A stretch of 55,484 bases of DNA from Ignavibacteriaceae bacterium (GCA_023231105.1 JALNWB010000005.1:1-55484), one strand, 5' to 3'; shown: positions 25,691 through 34,908, counted from the first letter of the stretch. The notes: a model not told the origin generated them from the sequence alone. Numbers and translations: made by a program.

Positions 25691-26641
25691 ATGGCAAAAA
25701 CGATTTTAGATTTTGAAAAACCTATTTACGAACTTGAGGAAAAGTTATCCGAAATGAAAAAAGTTTCGGATAACCTTGATATTGCCGGTGAAATTAAAAT
25801 AATTGAGGATAAAGTGGAAACACTAAAAGAATCGATTTACAAAGGTCTAACACGCTGGCAGCGCGTTCAGCTTGCGCGGCATCCGGAGCGTCCATATACA
25901 CTTGATTATATCTACATGATGACGCAAAATTTTATTGAATTGCATGGCGATAGAACTTTCGGCGATGATAAAGCTATTGTCGGAGGATTTGCAAAGATTG
26001 ATAATTACAAGGTGATGATCATCGGGCATCAAAAAGGACGCGATACAAAATCTAATCTTTACAGAAATTTCGGAATGCCGAATCCCGAAGGTTACCGCAA
26101 AGCTTTGCGGTTGATGAAACTTGCGGAAAAATTTCATCGTCCTGTCATCACGATGATTGATACTCCCGGCGCGTATCCCGGTCTTGAAGCCGAAGAACGT
26201 GGACAAGCTGAAGCCATAGCCAGAAATTTATTGGAGATGAGCAGACTTAAAGTTCCTATCATCGTTGTTATTGTTGGTGAAGGAGCGAGTGGAGGTGCTT
26301 TGGGAATTGGAATCGGGGATAGAATTTTAATGTTGGAAAATACCTGGTACTCGGTTATTAGTCCCGAATCTTGCTCAAGCATTTTATGGAGAAGTTGGGA
26401 ATACAAAGAACAAGCGGCGGAATCGTTAAGACTAACCGCACCGGATTTGCTTGAGCAAAAGGTCATCGACAGGATTGTTCCTGAGCCACTCGGGGGCGCC
26501 CACAAAGATCAGGAACTTGCCGCATCAATTTTGAAAAAAGTTTTATTGGAAGAATTACAGCTGCTGGAAAAAATTAAACCGGACAAATTAGTTGATATGC
26601 GCTTGGAAAAATTTGGCAAAATGGGAGCTTGGATTGAGTAG
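25691..26641 (+). CDS. accA: Acetyl-CoA carboxylase carboxyltransferase subunit alpha
   Basis: The 316-residue product has the AccA N-terminus (LDFEKPIYELEEKL), QLARHPERPYTLDY, ELHGDRTFGDDKAIVGG, GRDTKSNL, TPGAYPGLEAEERGQ, GEGASGGALGI and a C-terminal ITSPE-like SPESCSSILW. With AccD it transfers the carboxyl group from biotin to acetyl-CoA, making malonyl-CoA for fatty acids. Its start is 3 bases after the fusion gene, so it may share that transcript despite unrelated function. Confidence 0.96.
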   Translation: MAKTILDFEKPIYELEEKLSEMKKVSDNLDIAGEIKIIEDKVETLKESIYKGLTRWQRVQLARHPERPYTLDYIYMMTQNFIELHGDRTFGDDKAIVGGFAKIDNYKVMIIGHQKGRDTKSNLYRNFGMPNPEGYRKALRLMKLAEKFHRPVITMIDTPGAYPGLEAEERGQAEAIARNLLEMSRLKVPIIVVIVGEGASGGALGIGIGDRILMLENTWYSVISPESCSSILWRSWEYKEQAAESLRLTAPDLLEQKVIDRIVPEPLGGAHKDQELAASILKKVLLEELQLLEKIKPDKLVDMRLEKFGKMGAWIE

Positions 26642-26654
26642 GTAAACAAAATAG

Positions 26655-26912
26655 ATATATTTTACAAAACATGCAGAATTAAAAATTTCTATTTATGGAC
26701 TTGAAAAGGAAGTTATTCTTAAAGAATTAAATAACAAATTTTGCTCATGTTTTGACCTCCTTGAAAACAGTGTTATTCACATAATTGCAATAAACGAAAT
26801 TTTATTTGCAGTGGTTTTGGATAAATTAGAAGAAAGAATAATCACAGTATATAGAACTGACATGGAAACGATTGAACACAGAAAAAAGAATGAGAGATGG
26901 TTATGCAAATAA
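26655..26912 (+). CDS. DUF4258-like small protein, no standard start codon
   Basis: An uninterrupted frame of 85 codons begins after an in-frame TAG and reads FTKHAELKI early and LFAVVLDKLEERIITVYRTD later, the N- and C-terminal patterns of DUF4258/BrnT-type toxin-like proteins. However, no ATG, GTG or TTG lies near the expected start; ATA would be the first codon, and the first GTG is far inside. It is either translated from a rare codon or is a pseudogene that lost its start by a point change or small indel. Its end overlaps the next small gene. Confidence 0.5.
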   Translation: MYFTKHAELKISIYGLEKEVILKELNNKFCSCFDLLENSVIHIIAINEILFAVVLDKLEERIITVYRTDMETIEHRKKNERWLCK

Positions 26913-27118
26913 CATTAAAAGATTTTGATAAAAAAGTTGATGGCGAAACGGGTAGCATTTTGTTCATAAAAAAAGAATTCCACGGGATACCCGATAGAGT
27001 GATCAATAAAGAAGGTTTTACAATCGAAATTAAAGACGAGCAAATTGTTTTAATTGATATTTATAATGCTGAGTTAGTCTTGTCGCAGTTAATCCCAGAT
27101 ATTAAAGACGCAGCTTAA
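26903..27118 (+). CDS. Small acidic protein, likely partner of the DUF4258-like gene
   Basis: The 71-residue product begins MQITLKDFDKKVDG and contains GFTIEIKDEQIVLIDIYNAEL, similar in layout to DUF2283-style antitoxin-like proteins but not clearly that family. An ATG two codons upstream is also possible; GAGAG is placed better for this one. It overlaps the preceding frame by 10 bases, as in toxin-antitoxin pairs. The pairing is inference; no activity is shown by the sequence. Confidence 0.6.
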   Translation: MQITLKDFDKKVDGETGSILFIKKEFHGIPDRVINKEGFTIEIKDEQIVLIDIYNAELVLSQLIPDIKDAA

Positions 27119-27129
27119 AATTTAGTAAT

Positions 27130-27552
27130 ATGCTCAAACACATCTCTACCATTCGCGTGCGATACGCTGATACAGACAAAATGCAATTCGTTTACAACGG
27201 AAAATATTTGGAATATTTTGAAGTTGGGAGAACTGAATTGCTGCGCTCGCTTGGACTTCCGTACAGCGTAGTTGAGAACAACGGATATCAACTTCCGGTA
27301 ATTGAAGCATCGGTGAAATATAAATCGCCAGCACATTATGATGATTTATTGGAAATTGAAACCACTGTTGAACATCTTCCAAATCCGAAATTCAGAATTC
27401 AATACGTAATTAGAAAAGTTGAATCGCCCAACAAAGAAATTGTAGCCGAAGGATTTACGGATCATCTTTTCATCAAAACAGAAACCAAACGCCCTACGCG
27501 TCCGCCCAAATTTTATATGGATATTATTCTTCCTTTTTATCAATCAAAATAA
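27130..27552 (+). CDS. Acyl-CoA thioesterase, 4HBT (YbgC/FadM-like) family
   Basis: The 140-residue hotdog protein has RVRYADTDKMQFVYNGKYLEYFEVGR near the N-terminus, where the Asp of ADTDKM is the expected catalytic or structural acid, and VKYKSPAHYDDLLEIET. Such enzymes hydrolyse short- to medium-chain or aryl acyl-CoA thioesters; the substrate is open. It starts 11 bases after the small acidic protein gene. Confidence 0.88.
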   Translation: MLKHISTIRVRYADTDKMQFVYNGKYLEYFEVGRTELLRSLGLPYSVVENNGYQLPVIEASVKYKSPAHYDDLLEIETTVEHLPNPKFRIQYVIRKVESPNKEIVAEGFTDHLFIKTETKRPTRPPKFYMDIILPFYQSK

Positions 27553-27582
27553 AATGAAGAAGAAGCAAATATTTCCCAACCC

Positions 27583-29052
27583 ATGAGAGAAAAGATAAAG
27601 CAGCTTACAAAAGACACCGCGTTGTACGGCATCAGTACAATGGTTGGAAGGTTTTTAAATTTTCTTCTCGTTCCGTTTTATACAAACATTTTCCCTCCGG
27701 CAGATTACGGAGTTGTTACAAACCTTTATGCGCTAATCGCATTGCTTAATATTATTTTTCTCTATGGATTAGATTCAGCTTATTTAAAATTTGCTGCCTC
27801 AGACGATTTTGAAGACAAGAAAAAAGTTTTTTCTTCTTCATTTTTAACGGTTTTGTTTACTTCATTGCTTTTCACCGGTTTACTGCTTGCCTCAGGGAAT
27901 TTCATAAATAAAATTTTTGCTGTTCCGGAACGATATGAAAATCTGTTAACAGTAACGGGATTCGTTCTTCTCTTTGACGCTCTTTCCGCCTTACCCTTTA
28001 TTTATTTGCGTGTAGCAAGAAGGGCAGCGAAATTTTCAGCGATAAAAATCACAAATATTGCCTTAACAATTCTTCTAAATATTGTTTTGATTTTAATTCT
28101 TAAGAAGGGAATAGAAGCGGTATTCATCAGCAATTTAATAGCTTCGATTGCGACGTTTTTGATTTTACTACCGGACATTATCTCGCAGTTGAAAATTCAA
28201 ATTGATAAAGCTGTGTTAAAAAGATTAATGAAATTCGGCATCCCCTACTTACCCGGCGGCATTGCAGCTATGTTTATGCAGGTAATTGACCGCCCGATTG
28301 TTCAGCACTTAACCGACCTGACAACGCTTGGAATTTATCAAGCAAATTATAAACTCGGTATTTTTATGATGCTTTTTGTTTCGATGTTTCAATATGCATG
28401 GCAGCCGTTTTCTCTTCAACATGCAAAAGATAATGAAGTGAAAGAATTATTTTCCAAAGTTTTCACACTGTTTACCGTAACAGGAACGTTGATTCTACTT
28501 TTTCTTTCTCTTTTTATAACCGACATCGCTAAGTTTTCGATACACGGAAAATCATTAATCGGCGAAGCATATTGGAGCGGTTTACCGATCGTTCCGATAA
28601 TTTTATTAGCGTATTTATTTAATGGATTTTACTTCAACTTTTCGGCAGCAATTTATATTAAAGAAAAAAGTTCATCAGTTCCGTTGTTGATGGGAGCCGG
28701 AGCGATTACAAATGTTGCTGCTAATTATTTGTTTATTCCAATATTAAATATTACCGGCGCAGCGCTTGCAACCTTGCTTAGCTATGCTGTAATGGCGTTC
28801 GGTTTTTATTTTGTTTCACAGAAAAGCTTCCCGGTTAAATATGAATGGAGGAAAATCGGTAAGACTTTTTTCCTCTTAATTGTTATTGCTGTACTTTTTT
28901 ACTCAATTCAATTTTTCGGAGTGATAGAACTTTTCTATAAAATAATTTTGTTAATGCTATTTATCGGTGGATTATTTGGATTGAATATCATTCCCCCAAA
29001 GGAAATACTAATTATGAAAAACATTCTTTTAAGAAAGAAAAACGATGGATGA
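27583..29052 (+). CDS. Second Wzx-like oligosaccharide flippase
   Basis: The 489-residue product has about twelve to fourteen hydrophobic helices and MOP-superfamily features: TALYGISTMVGRFLNFLLVPFYT at the start, PADYGVVTNLYA, GIPYLPGGIA, ATLLSYAVMA. It could move lipid-linked sugars or another lipid-linked cell-wall precursor. It stands outside the main polysaccharide locus and overlaps dut by 8 bases. Its distinct start and motif spacing suggest it is not a recent duplicate of the one at 15.8 kb. Confidence 0.88.
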   Translation: MREKIKQLTKDTALYGISTMVGRFLNFLLVPFYTNIFPPADYGVVTNLYALIALLNIIFLYGLDSAYLKFAASDDFEDKKKVFSSSFLTVLFTSLLFTGLLLASGNFINKIFAVPERYENLLTVTGFVLLFDALSALPFIYLRVARRAAKFSAIKITNIALTILLNIVLILILKKGIEAVFISNLIASIATFLILLPDIISQLKIQIDKAVLKRLMKFGIPYLPGGIAAMFMQVIDRPIVQHLTDLTTLGIYQANYKLGIFMMLFVSMFQYAWQPFSLQHAKDNEVKELFSKVFTLFTVTGTLILLFLSLFITDIAKFSIHGKSLIGEAYWSGLPIVPIILLAYLFNGFYFNFSAAIYIKEKSSSVPLLMGAGAITNVAANYLFIPILNITGAALATLLSYAVMAFGFYFVSQKSFPVKYEWRKIGKTFFLLIVIAVLFYSIQFFGVIELFYKIILLMLFIGGLFGLNIIPPKEILIMKNILLRKKNDG

Positions 29053-29497
29053 AATTAAAATTAAAGTAAAACGGCTTTCCGATGAGTTTGCAGATATTTC
29101 GCTTCCGGTCTATGCAACACACGGCAGCGCCGGTTTAGATATTGCCGCTGCAGTAAAAGAAGAAATTATTATTCCAAGAGGAAAGATCGGTTTAGTCCCG
29201 ACAAACTTTTCGGTTGAAATTCCTGAAGGATATGAAATACAAATTCGGCCAAGAAGCGGATTAGCATTGAAGCATGGAATAACCGTTCTCAACTCGCCCG
29301 GCACAATTGATTCCGATTACCGCGGAGAAGTAAAAATAATTTTAATAAATCTTGGCGAAGAAGATTACAAAATTTCCCGTGGCGAAAGAATTGCACAACT
29401 TGTGGTTTCTAAAGCATATCAGGCAAAATTTACGGAAGTGGAAGACTTGAACGATAGTCACAGAGGTGAAGGGGGATTCGGGCATTCCGGGAAATGA
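29045..29497 (+). CDS. dut: Deoxyuridine 5'-triphosphate nucleotidohydrolase
   Basis: All five motifs of trimeric dUTPase are present in 150 residues: AGLDIAAA (motif 1), RPRSGLA (2), GTIDSDYRGEVKI (3), RGERIAQLV (4) and RGEGGFGHSG (5). It hydrolyses dUTP to dUMP, keeping uracil out of DNA. It overlaps the flippase gene by 8 bases. Confidence 0.97.
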   Translation: MDEIKIKVKRLSDEFADISLPVYATHGSAGLDIAAAVKEEIIIPRGKIGLVPTNFSVEIPEGYEIQIRPRSGLALKHGITVLNSPGTIDSDYRGEVKIILINLGEEDYKISRGERIAQLVVSKAYQAKFTEVEDLNDSHRGEGGFGHSGK

Positions 29498-29608
29498 ATT
29501 TGCTTTAGTGAAAGGTGAAAAATTTTCAAACGCAAATAGGGGATGAAATTTGATATTAGAAGGAAATAATATAAGTTTGCCATAAATAAAATTACTGTGT
29601 TAGTTAAA

Positions 29609-29998
29609 ATGACAAAGCAAGAACATATTGAATATTGGCTTTCAACCTCCAAAGAAGACTTGGAATCAGCTTTTGCCATTTTCAATTCGGGTAAATACTT
29701 CTGGTCATTATTTGTTGCTCAACTTACTCTTGAAAAACTTCTCAAAGTTTTTTGGGTAAGAGATAACGACACAAATTTTCCGCCTAAAACGCACGACCTA
29801 AACAAAATAGCAAAGGAAACTAATTTAAGTTTCATTGATGCCGATAAAGTGTTTTTAGCTGAAGTATCAGCATTTAATATTGAAGCACGCTATCCGGATT
29901 ATAAAAAGAAATTTAGCGAAAGATGCACGCAAGATTTCGCAAACAAATATCTTTTTGAAATAAAGGAATTTATCGAATGTACACTCAAGAAAATGTAA
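29609..29998 (+). CDS. HEPN-domain protein, toxin-like half of a HEPN-MNT pair
   Basis: I choose this ATG over a GTG four codons upstream. The 129-residue product has the HEPN pattern: YWLSTSKEDLESA, AQLTLEKLLKVFW, the THDLNKIA turn, and EARYPDY near the end. Most HEPN proteins paired with MNT are RNA-directed toxins or oligomeric partners. It overlaps the nucleotidyltransferase gene by 22 bases, which is typical for this pair. Confidence 0.85.
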   Translation: MTKQEHIEYWLSTSKEDLESAFAIFNSGKYFWSLFVAQLTLEKLLKVFWVRDNDTNFPPKTHDLNKIAKETNLSFIDADKVFLAEVSAFNIEARYPDYKKKFSERCTQDFANKYLFEIKEFIECTLKKM

Positions 29999-30288
29999 AT
30001 AAGATTATTAATAATTTTATCGAAGCTATCAAAGGTGAATTGTCCATCGAACAAGTTTATTTGTTCGGTTCTTATGCCAAAGGAACGCCGGAAAAAAATA
30101 GCGATATTGATTTGGCAATTGTCTCAAAAGATTTTGAAGGAGTTCGGTTTTTTGATCGAAAACGACTGCTAAAATATTTAGTAAAAACAAATACAGATGT
30201 TGAACTTCATCCTTTTAAGAGTGAGGATTTCACAATTGATAATCCGTTTGTTGAAGAGATAATTAAAACCGGTAAGAGAATTTGTTGA
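29977..30288 (+). CDS. Minimal nucleotidyltransferase (MNT), antitoxin-like half
   Basis: The 103-residue protein carries LFGSYAKGTPEKNSDIDLAIV, the GSxxxGxxxxxSDxD polymerase-beta-type catalytic motif, with a later ELHPF acidic residue site. MNT antitoxins neutralise HEPN toxins, in some systems by AMPylating the HEPN protein. The HEPN-first gene order is seen in a subset of these pairs. It ends 8 bases before the next start. Confidence 0.9.
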   Translation: MYTQENVNKIINNFIEAIKGELSIEQVYLFGSYAKGTPEKNSDIDLAIVSKDFEGVRFFDRKRLLKYLVKTNTDVELHPFKSEDFTIDNPFVEEIIKTGKRIC

Positions 30289-30296
30289 CTCGCACT

Positions 30297-30944
30297 ATGA
30301 TCGATGAAAACCAACTTCGTTATTTAGATAGCTTTCGCAAGGTGGATAATGAATTGATTCTTGAAATGGAATCATTCGCTATGGAGAATCAAGTTCCGAT
30401 TCTCGACCGCCACGCTGCTGCATTTCTCGAATTGCAAATTAAAATCACTAAACCGAAAAGAGTTTTAGAAATTGGAACCGCAATCGGTTATTCCTCGATA
30501 AGGATTGCGCGAAATCTTTCTAACAAAGCAGTACTGCACACAATTGAAAAGAGTGAAGACAACATCAAACTTGCTGAAGAAAATTTTAGCAAATCCGGTT
30601 TTTCGGAAAAAATCGTTCTCTACAAAGGTGATGCGTTTGAGATCATGCCGAACCTCTCTTCAAAATATGATTTCATTTTTCTTGATGCCGACAAAGAAGA
30701 CTATAAACGGTTGTTTGATTATTCTCTTATGCTCTTAAAGAAAAAGGGGATTCTTTTTGTTGATAATCTATTGTGGCATGGATACTCGGCGGCTTCGCGT
30801 GTTCCGAAAAAATTTAAAACCTCTACAAAAATAATTAGAGAGTTTAACAAAGTTTTTATGACCCAGCAAAATTTGCGCGCAACAATTTTGACGATTGGCG
30901 ACGGAATTGGATTAGCAGTAAAAACAAAGAAGCGAAACGACTAA
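30297..30944 (+). CDS. Class I O-methyltransferase (TrmR/COMT-like)
   Basis: I choose this ATG; two TTG codons just upstream are less likely and one overlaps the MNT stop. The 215-residue product has VLEIGTAIGYSSIRIA (motif I), HTIEKSEDNIKLAEEN (post I), KYDFIFLDADKEDYKR and LFVDNLLWHG, typical of the Mg-dependent O-methyltransferase family that includes tRNA 5-hydroxyuridine methyltransferase TrmR. Substrate not determined; a tRNA role is possible given its family. Confidence 0.88.
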   Translation: MIDENQLRYLDSFRKVDNELILEMESFAMENQVPILDRHAAAFLELQIKITKPKRVLEIGTAIGYSSIRIARNLSNKAVLHTIEKSEDNIKLAEENFSKSGFSEKIVLYKGDAFEIMPNLSSKYDFIFLDADKEDYKRLFDYSLMLLKKKGILFVDNLLWHGYSAASRVPKKFKTSTKIIREFNKVFMTQQNLRATILTIGDGIGLAVKTKKRND

Positions 30945-30946
30945 AA

Positions 30947-31369
30947 ATGATTGAAGACGCTAATCTATTCTGCGATGAAATAGAAAAGTTTTCTGAAAAT
31001 AAATTATTAGTGAAACAGGACTTGCTTAATCTTGTAATTATTGCCGGTAGAGCATCACATGAAGAATTATTTTTTTCAATTGCTTTCTCCGCAAAATATG
31101 TGCAAGGATTGCTCAGAGTAATTCAGCAAGCCGGTACAAATCCGGAGATAAAAAATCTTGTACAGATCAAAAATGATTTAGCGGAAAATATGGAAATGAT
31201 AACAGCGGATCTGAAAACCATGATTACAAATGAATCGAATGAAGTAAATGAAAAGTTTGAAGCAAAATACTTGGCTTTAACCGCGGAATCGTTTGCAAAT
31301 CTTCGGAAATTGTTAAATGATTTAGAGTGGGTAAAAATTTATCACAATCATTTAAAGCGAATTAAATAA
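30947..31369 (+). CDS. Conserved-looking helical protein of unknown function
   Basis: The 140-residue product begins three bases after the methyltransferase stop, so it is likely co-translated. It is rich in Glu, Lys, Leu and Asn and is predicted as a bundle of long helices (for example EEKFSENKLLV-like and ITADLKTMITNES segments). No signal, membrane segment or metal motif was seen. Its end overlaps the convergent yigZ gene by 8 bases. I do not recognise the family. Confidence 0.7.
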   Translation: MIEDANLFCDEIEKFSENKLLVKQDLLNLVIIAGRASHEELFFSIAFSAKYVQGLLRVIQQAGTNPEIKNLVQIKNDLAENMEMITADLKTMITNESNEVNEKFEAKYLALTAESFANLRKLLNDLEWVKIYHNHLKRIK

Positions 31370-31997
31370 AAATTATTTCCGGCTCAACCGTAAATTCCAA
31401 TTGACCACTGGTTATAGCAGTTAAAGTTTCTTTAACTTTTTCAAGAATTTCAACTTTAATCACTGCTGAAAGAGAAATTTTTTCAGAATAATTTGTCCCG
31501 GAAATTTTTATTTCGTTTTCCGCTAAAAGTTTATAAACAGCATTAATCGATTCAAAAGAAAATGTTAAGGTAACTTTCTGCGCGGGATATTTGACAACTT
31601 TATTACTTCGCTCAAGCGCTTCTGTTGCAGTAAGATAATATGCTTTCCCTAAGGGACCAACTCCCAATTTTGTTCCGCCAAAATAACGGATGACAATCAC
31701 TAAAACATTCGTTAAATCAAAATGCGCAATCGCGTTGAGAAGCCTGATGCCGGCTGTTCCCGAGGGTTCGCCGTCATCGCTGAACTTTGAGTCGCCGTTT
31801 GAGCATTTGAAGGCGTAGCAGTGATGTGAGGCATCGTAATACTTCTTCTTTACGTTGTTGAGAATGTTTTTAGCTTCGCTCCCGTTGTGAATGGGGAAAA
31901 CCTGCCCGGTAAAAATCGATCCCTTTTCTTTTAAAATATACTCGGTGAAACCTTCAACTATCGTAATTTGTTGTACTGAATTAGATGATTGCAACAT
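31362..31997 (-). CDS. yigZ: YigZ/IMPACT family protein
   Basis: The 211-residue product has the UPF0029 N-terminal signature: SIFTGQVFP, ASHHCYAF, FSDDGEPSGTAG and YFGGTKLGVGPL, followed by the smaller C-terminal domain. Bacterial YigZ is a putative regulator related to eukaryotic IMPACT, binding nucleic acid or translation factors; its biochemical role is unsettled. It converges with the helical unknown gene (8-base overlap) and is divergent from uvrA. Confidence 0.93.
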   Translation of the reverse strand: MLQSSNSVQQITIVEGFTEYILKEKGSIFTGQVFPIHNGSEAKNILNNVKKKYYDASHHCYAFKCSNGDSKFSDDGEPSGTAGIRLLNAIAHFDLTNVLVIVIRYFGGTKLGVGPLGKAYYLTATEALERSNKVVKYPAQKVTLTFSFESINAVYKLLAENEIKISGTNYSEKISLSAVIKVEILEKVKETLTAITSGQLEFTVEPEIIFI

Positions 31998-32072
31998 TTG
32001 TTATGGAAAAATTTGTTTTTCAAAATAATGATTACTAAAATAACTCTTTAAAAATAGAGACTTACGAAAATA

Positions 32073-34901
32073 TTGGAAACTGAAAAAATAATTATTAAAG
32101 GAGCGCGGCAGCACAACCTCAAAAATATTGATGTTGAAATTCCGCGCAACAGCTTAACCGTCATTACCGGGCTTTCCGGTTCGGGAAAATCTTCTCTCGC
32201 ATTTGATACCATTTATGCCGAAGGGCAGCGGCGGTATATAGAATGCCTTTCCGCGTACGCCCGTCAATTTCTTGATATGCTTGAGAAGCCTGACGTCGAT
32301 TCAATTGAAGGATTAAGTCCCGCAATTTCAATTGAACAAAAAGCATCGTCGGGAAATCCGCGTTCCACTGTTGGAACGGTGACGGAAATTTATGATTACC
32401 TACGCCTCCTTTATGCACGCGTCGGAATTGCACACTGTTACAATTGCGGTAAACCGGTAGCCAAACAAACATCAACGCAAATAATTGAAACTATTTTAAA
32501 TGATTTGAAGGGAAAGAAAATTCTTATTCTTGCACCGGTTGTTCGCGGAAGAAAAGGACATTACCGTGAACTGTTCGAAGAAATTCAAAATGATGGATTT
32601 CTGCGCGTCCGCATTGATAACGAGATTTGCGAAATCAACAAAGGTTATCAAATTGATCGATACAAAATTCACAATATTGAAATTGTAATTGATAAAGTGA
32701 AAGTTGACGATGGGGCTTCTGCGCGCATTACCGAATCGCTTGAAGTAGCGTTGAATTATGGAAACGGAAGCGTGGTTATCAACGATGGTGAAAAAGATTT
32801 TCTTTTCAGCAGACATTTGGCTTGCCTTGCTTGCGGAATCAGTTATCAAGAATTAGCACCAAATTCTTTTTCGTTCAATTCACCTTATGGTTCGTGTCCC
32901 GATTGTGAAGGACTTGGCGAGAAGAAAGAACTTGACATTGATCTCATCATTCCCGACTGGAAGAAATCAATTAATGAAGAAGGACTTGCACCTTTAGGCA
33001 AGCCTCGTTCTACGTGGATATTCACACAGCTTAAAGCGGTTGCGGATAAATTTGAATTCACTTTTGATACTCCTTTAAAAAATCTGACCAAAGAGCAAAA
33101 AGAAATTTTACTTGAAGGGACGAAAGAAAAAATTGCTTTCTCCTACACCTACGGAAGCGGAAAACCGGTAACCTACCATCATAAATTTTCAGGAATATTT
33201 GCTTACTTGCAAAATAATTTTACGAATTCAACTTCACCAAAAATTCACGAGTGGGTTGAATCGTACATGAATACCAAAACGTGCACGTCATGCAACGGTG
33301 GCAGACTAAAAAAGGAATCGCTCGCAATTACTTTTCAAGAGATGAATATCAGTCAGGTTACTGCACTTTCGATCAGCAGAACAAAAGATTTTTTTGTTTC
33401 TGTTCGCTTAAAAGGGAATGAAGAAATTATTGCCAAACCGATTTTAAAAGAAATTTCAACCAGGCTCGATTTTTTACTCAATGTTGGCTTGGAATATTTA
33501 ACGCTAAACAGAAGTGCAAAAACTTTATCGGGTGGCGAATCGCAGCGTATCCGTCTGGCAACGCAAATTGGAACGCAGCTCTCCGGAGTGCTGTACGTAT
33601 TGGATGAACCAAGCATCGGACTTCATCAAAGTGACAATATTAAATTAATTTCTTCCTTAAAAAAACTCCGCGATTTGAACAACACCGTAATTGTTGTTGA
33701 ACACGATAAAGAAACAATGGAGCAGTCGGATTATTTAATTGATTTAGGACCAGCCGCCGGAGTTCACGGCGGTGAAGTTTGCGCGCAAGGTGAAACAAAA
33801 AAATTATTAGGAGTAAACAACGGGTTTGTTTCTTCAACAATTGATTACTTAACTGGGAAGAAACAAATCATCCTTCCGCATGAAAGAAAAAAGGGGAATG
33901 GAAAGTATTTAAAACTCAAAGGCGCTTCGGGAAATAATTTAAAAAATGTTAATCTTTCAATTCCGCTTGGCGCTTTAACCGCGGTTACCGGCGTTAGCGG
34001 TTCCGGCAAGTCTTCGTTAATAAATGAAACGCTTGTAAAAATTTTGATGAAAGAAATTTATCAATCGAAATTGGTTCCGCTTCCTTATAAAAAAATTGAA
34101 GGATTGGATAACCTTGATAAAATTATTGAAATAGATCAAACACCGATTGGACGAACTCCGCGTTCAAATCCGGCAACTTACACGGGTTTGTTCACCTTTA
34201 TAAGAGATTTATTTACGCAACTGCCTGAATCAAAAATGCGCGGGTACGCCGCCGGAAGATTTAGTTTTAATGTTACTGCCGGAAGATGCGAAGATTGCGG
34301 TGGCGCGGGATTAAAAAAAATTGAAATGAATTTTTTACCGGACGTTTACGTTACCTGCGAAGTTTGTCATGGCAAAAGATACAATCGGGAAACGTTGGAA
34401 GTTTTGTACAAAACCAAATCAATTGCCGATGTGCTTGAAATGACCGTTGATGACGCGCTCGATCTCTTTGAAGATTTACCGCGCATCAAAAGAAAAATAA
34501 AAGCGTTACACGATGTAGGTTTGGGCTATATTAAACTTGGCCAGCAAGCCACTACACTTTCCGGCGGAGAAGCGCAGCGCGTAAAGCTTGCAGCAGAGCT
34601 TAGCAAAGTAAGTACCGGGAAAACGTTATATATTTTGGATGAACCGACAACCGGTTTACACTTTGAAGACGTGCGCGTTTTGTTGCATGTTTTAAACAAA
34701 CTTGTTGATAAAGGGAATACCGTTATCATTATTGAGCATAATCTGGATGTCATCAAAACGGCAGATTGGATAATTGATCTTGGTCCTGGTGGCGGGGAAT
34801 TCGGCGGTGAAATAATTGCCGAAGGAACTCCCGAACAGATTGTTAAAGTGAAAAAAAGTTTAACTGGAAATCATTTAAAGAAAGAATTAAAAACAACATG
34901 A
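32073..34901 (+). CDS. uvrA: Excinuclease ABC subunit A
   Basis: The 942-residue product has two ABC ATPase halves, each with Walker A (GLSGSGKSSLA at residues 33-43; GVSGSGKSSL in the second half), two zinc-finger regions (CYNCG, and CPDCEGLGE / CEDCGGAG / CEVCHGKRYNRET), signature LSGGE motifs and two D-loop/Walker B DEPxxGLH sites. UvrA finds DNA damage and loads UvrB for nucleotide excision repair. TTG is the likely start, giving a normal family-length N-terminus. Confidence 0.98.
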   Translation: METEKIIIKGARQHNLKNIDVEIPRNSLTVITGLSGSGKSSLAFDTIYAEGQRRYIECLSAYARQFLDMLEKPDVDSIEGLSPAISIEQKASSGNPRSTVGTVTEIYDYLRLLYARVGIAHCYNCGKPVAKQTSTQIIETILNDLKGKKILILAPVVRGRKGHYRELFEEIQNDGFLRVRIDNEICEINKGYQIDRYKIHNIEIVIDKVKVDDGASARITESLEVALNYGNGSVVINDGEKDFLFSRHLACLACGISYQELAPNSFSFNSPYGSCPDCEGLGEKKELDIDLIIPDWKKSINEEGLAPLGKPRSTWIFTQLKAVADKFEFTFDTPLKNLTKEQKEILLEGTKEKIAFSYTYGSGKPVTYHHKFSGIFAYLQNNFTNSTSPKIHEWVESYMNTKTCTSCNGGRLKKESLAITFQEMNISQVTALSISRTKDFFVSVRLKGNEEIIAKPILKEISTRLDFLLNVGLEYLTLNRSAKTLSGGESQRIRLATQIGTQLSGVLYVLDEPSIGLHQSDNIKLISSLKKLRDLNNTVIVVEHDKETMEQSDYLIDLGPAAGVHGGEVCAQGETKKLLGVNNGFVSSTIDYLTGKKQIILPHERKKGNGKYLKLKGASGNNLKNVNLSIPLGALTAVTGVSGSGKSSLINETLVKILMKEIYQSKLVPLPYKKIEGLDNLDKIIEIDQTPIGRTPRSNPATYTGLFTFIRDLFTQLPESKMRGYAAGRFSFNVTAGRCEDCGGAGLKKIEMNFLPDVYVTCEVCHGKRYNRETLEVLYKTKSIADVLEMTVDDALDLFEDLPRIKRKIKALHDVGLGYIKLGQQATTLSGGEAQRVKLAAELSKVSTGKTLYILDEPTTGLHFEDVRVLLHVLNKLVDKGNTVIIIEHNLDVIKTADWIIDLGPGGGEFGGEIIAEGTPEQIVKVKKSLTGNHLKKELKTT

Positions 34902-34908
34902 GGTTTAG

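Noticed and set aside
32164..34756. Several minus-strand frames opposite uvrA
   Set aside because: uvrA is complete and strongly supported; the opposite frames show no domain and no ribosome site.
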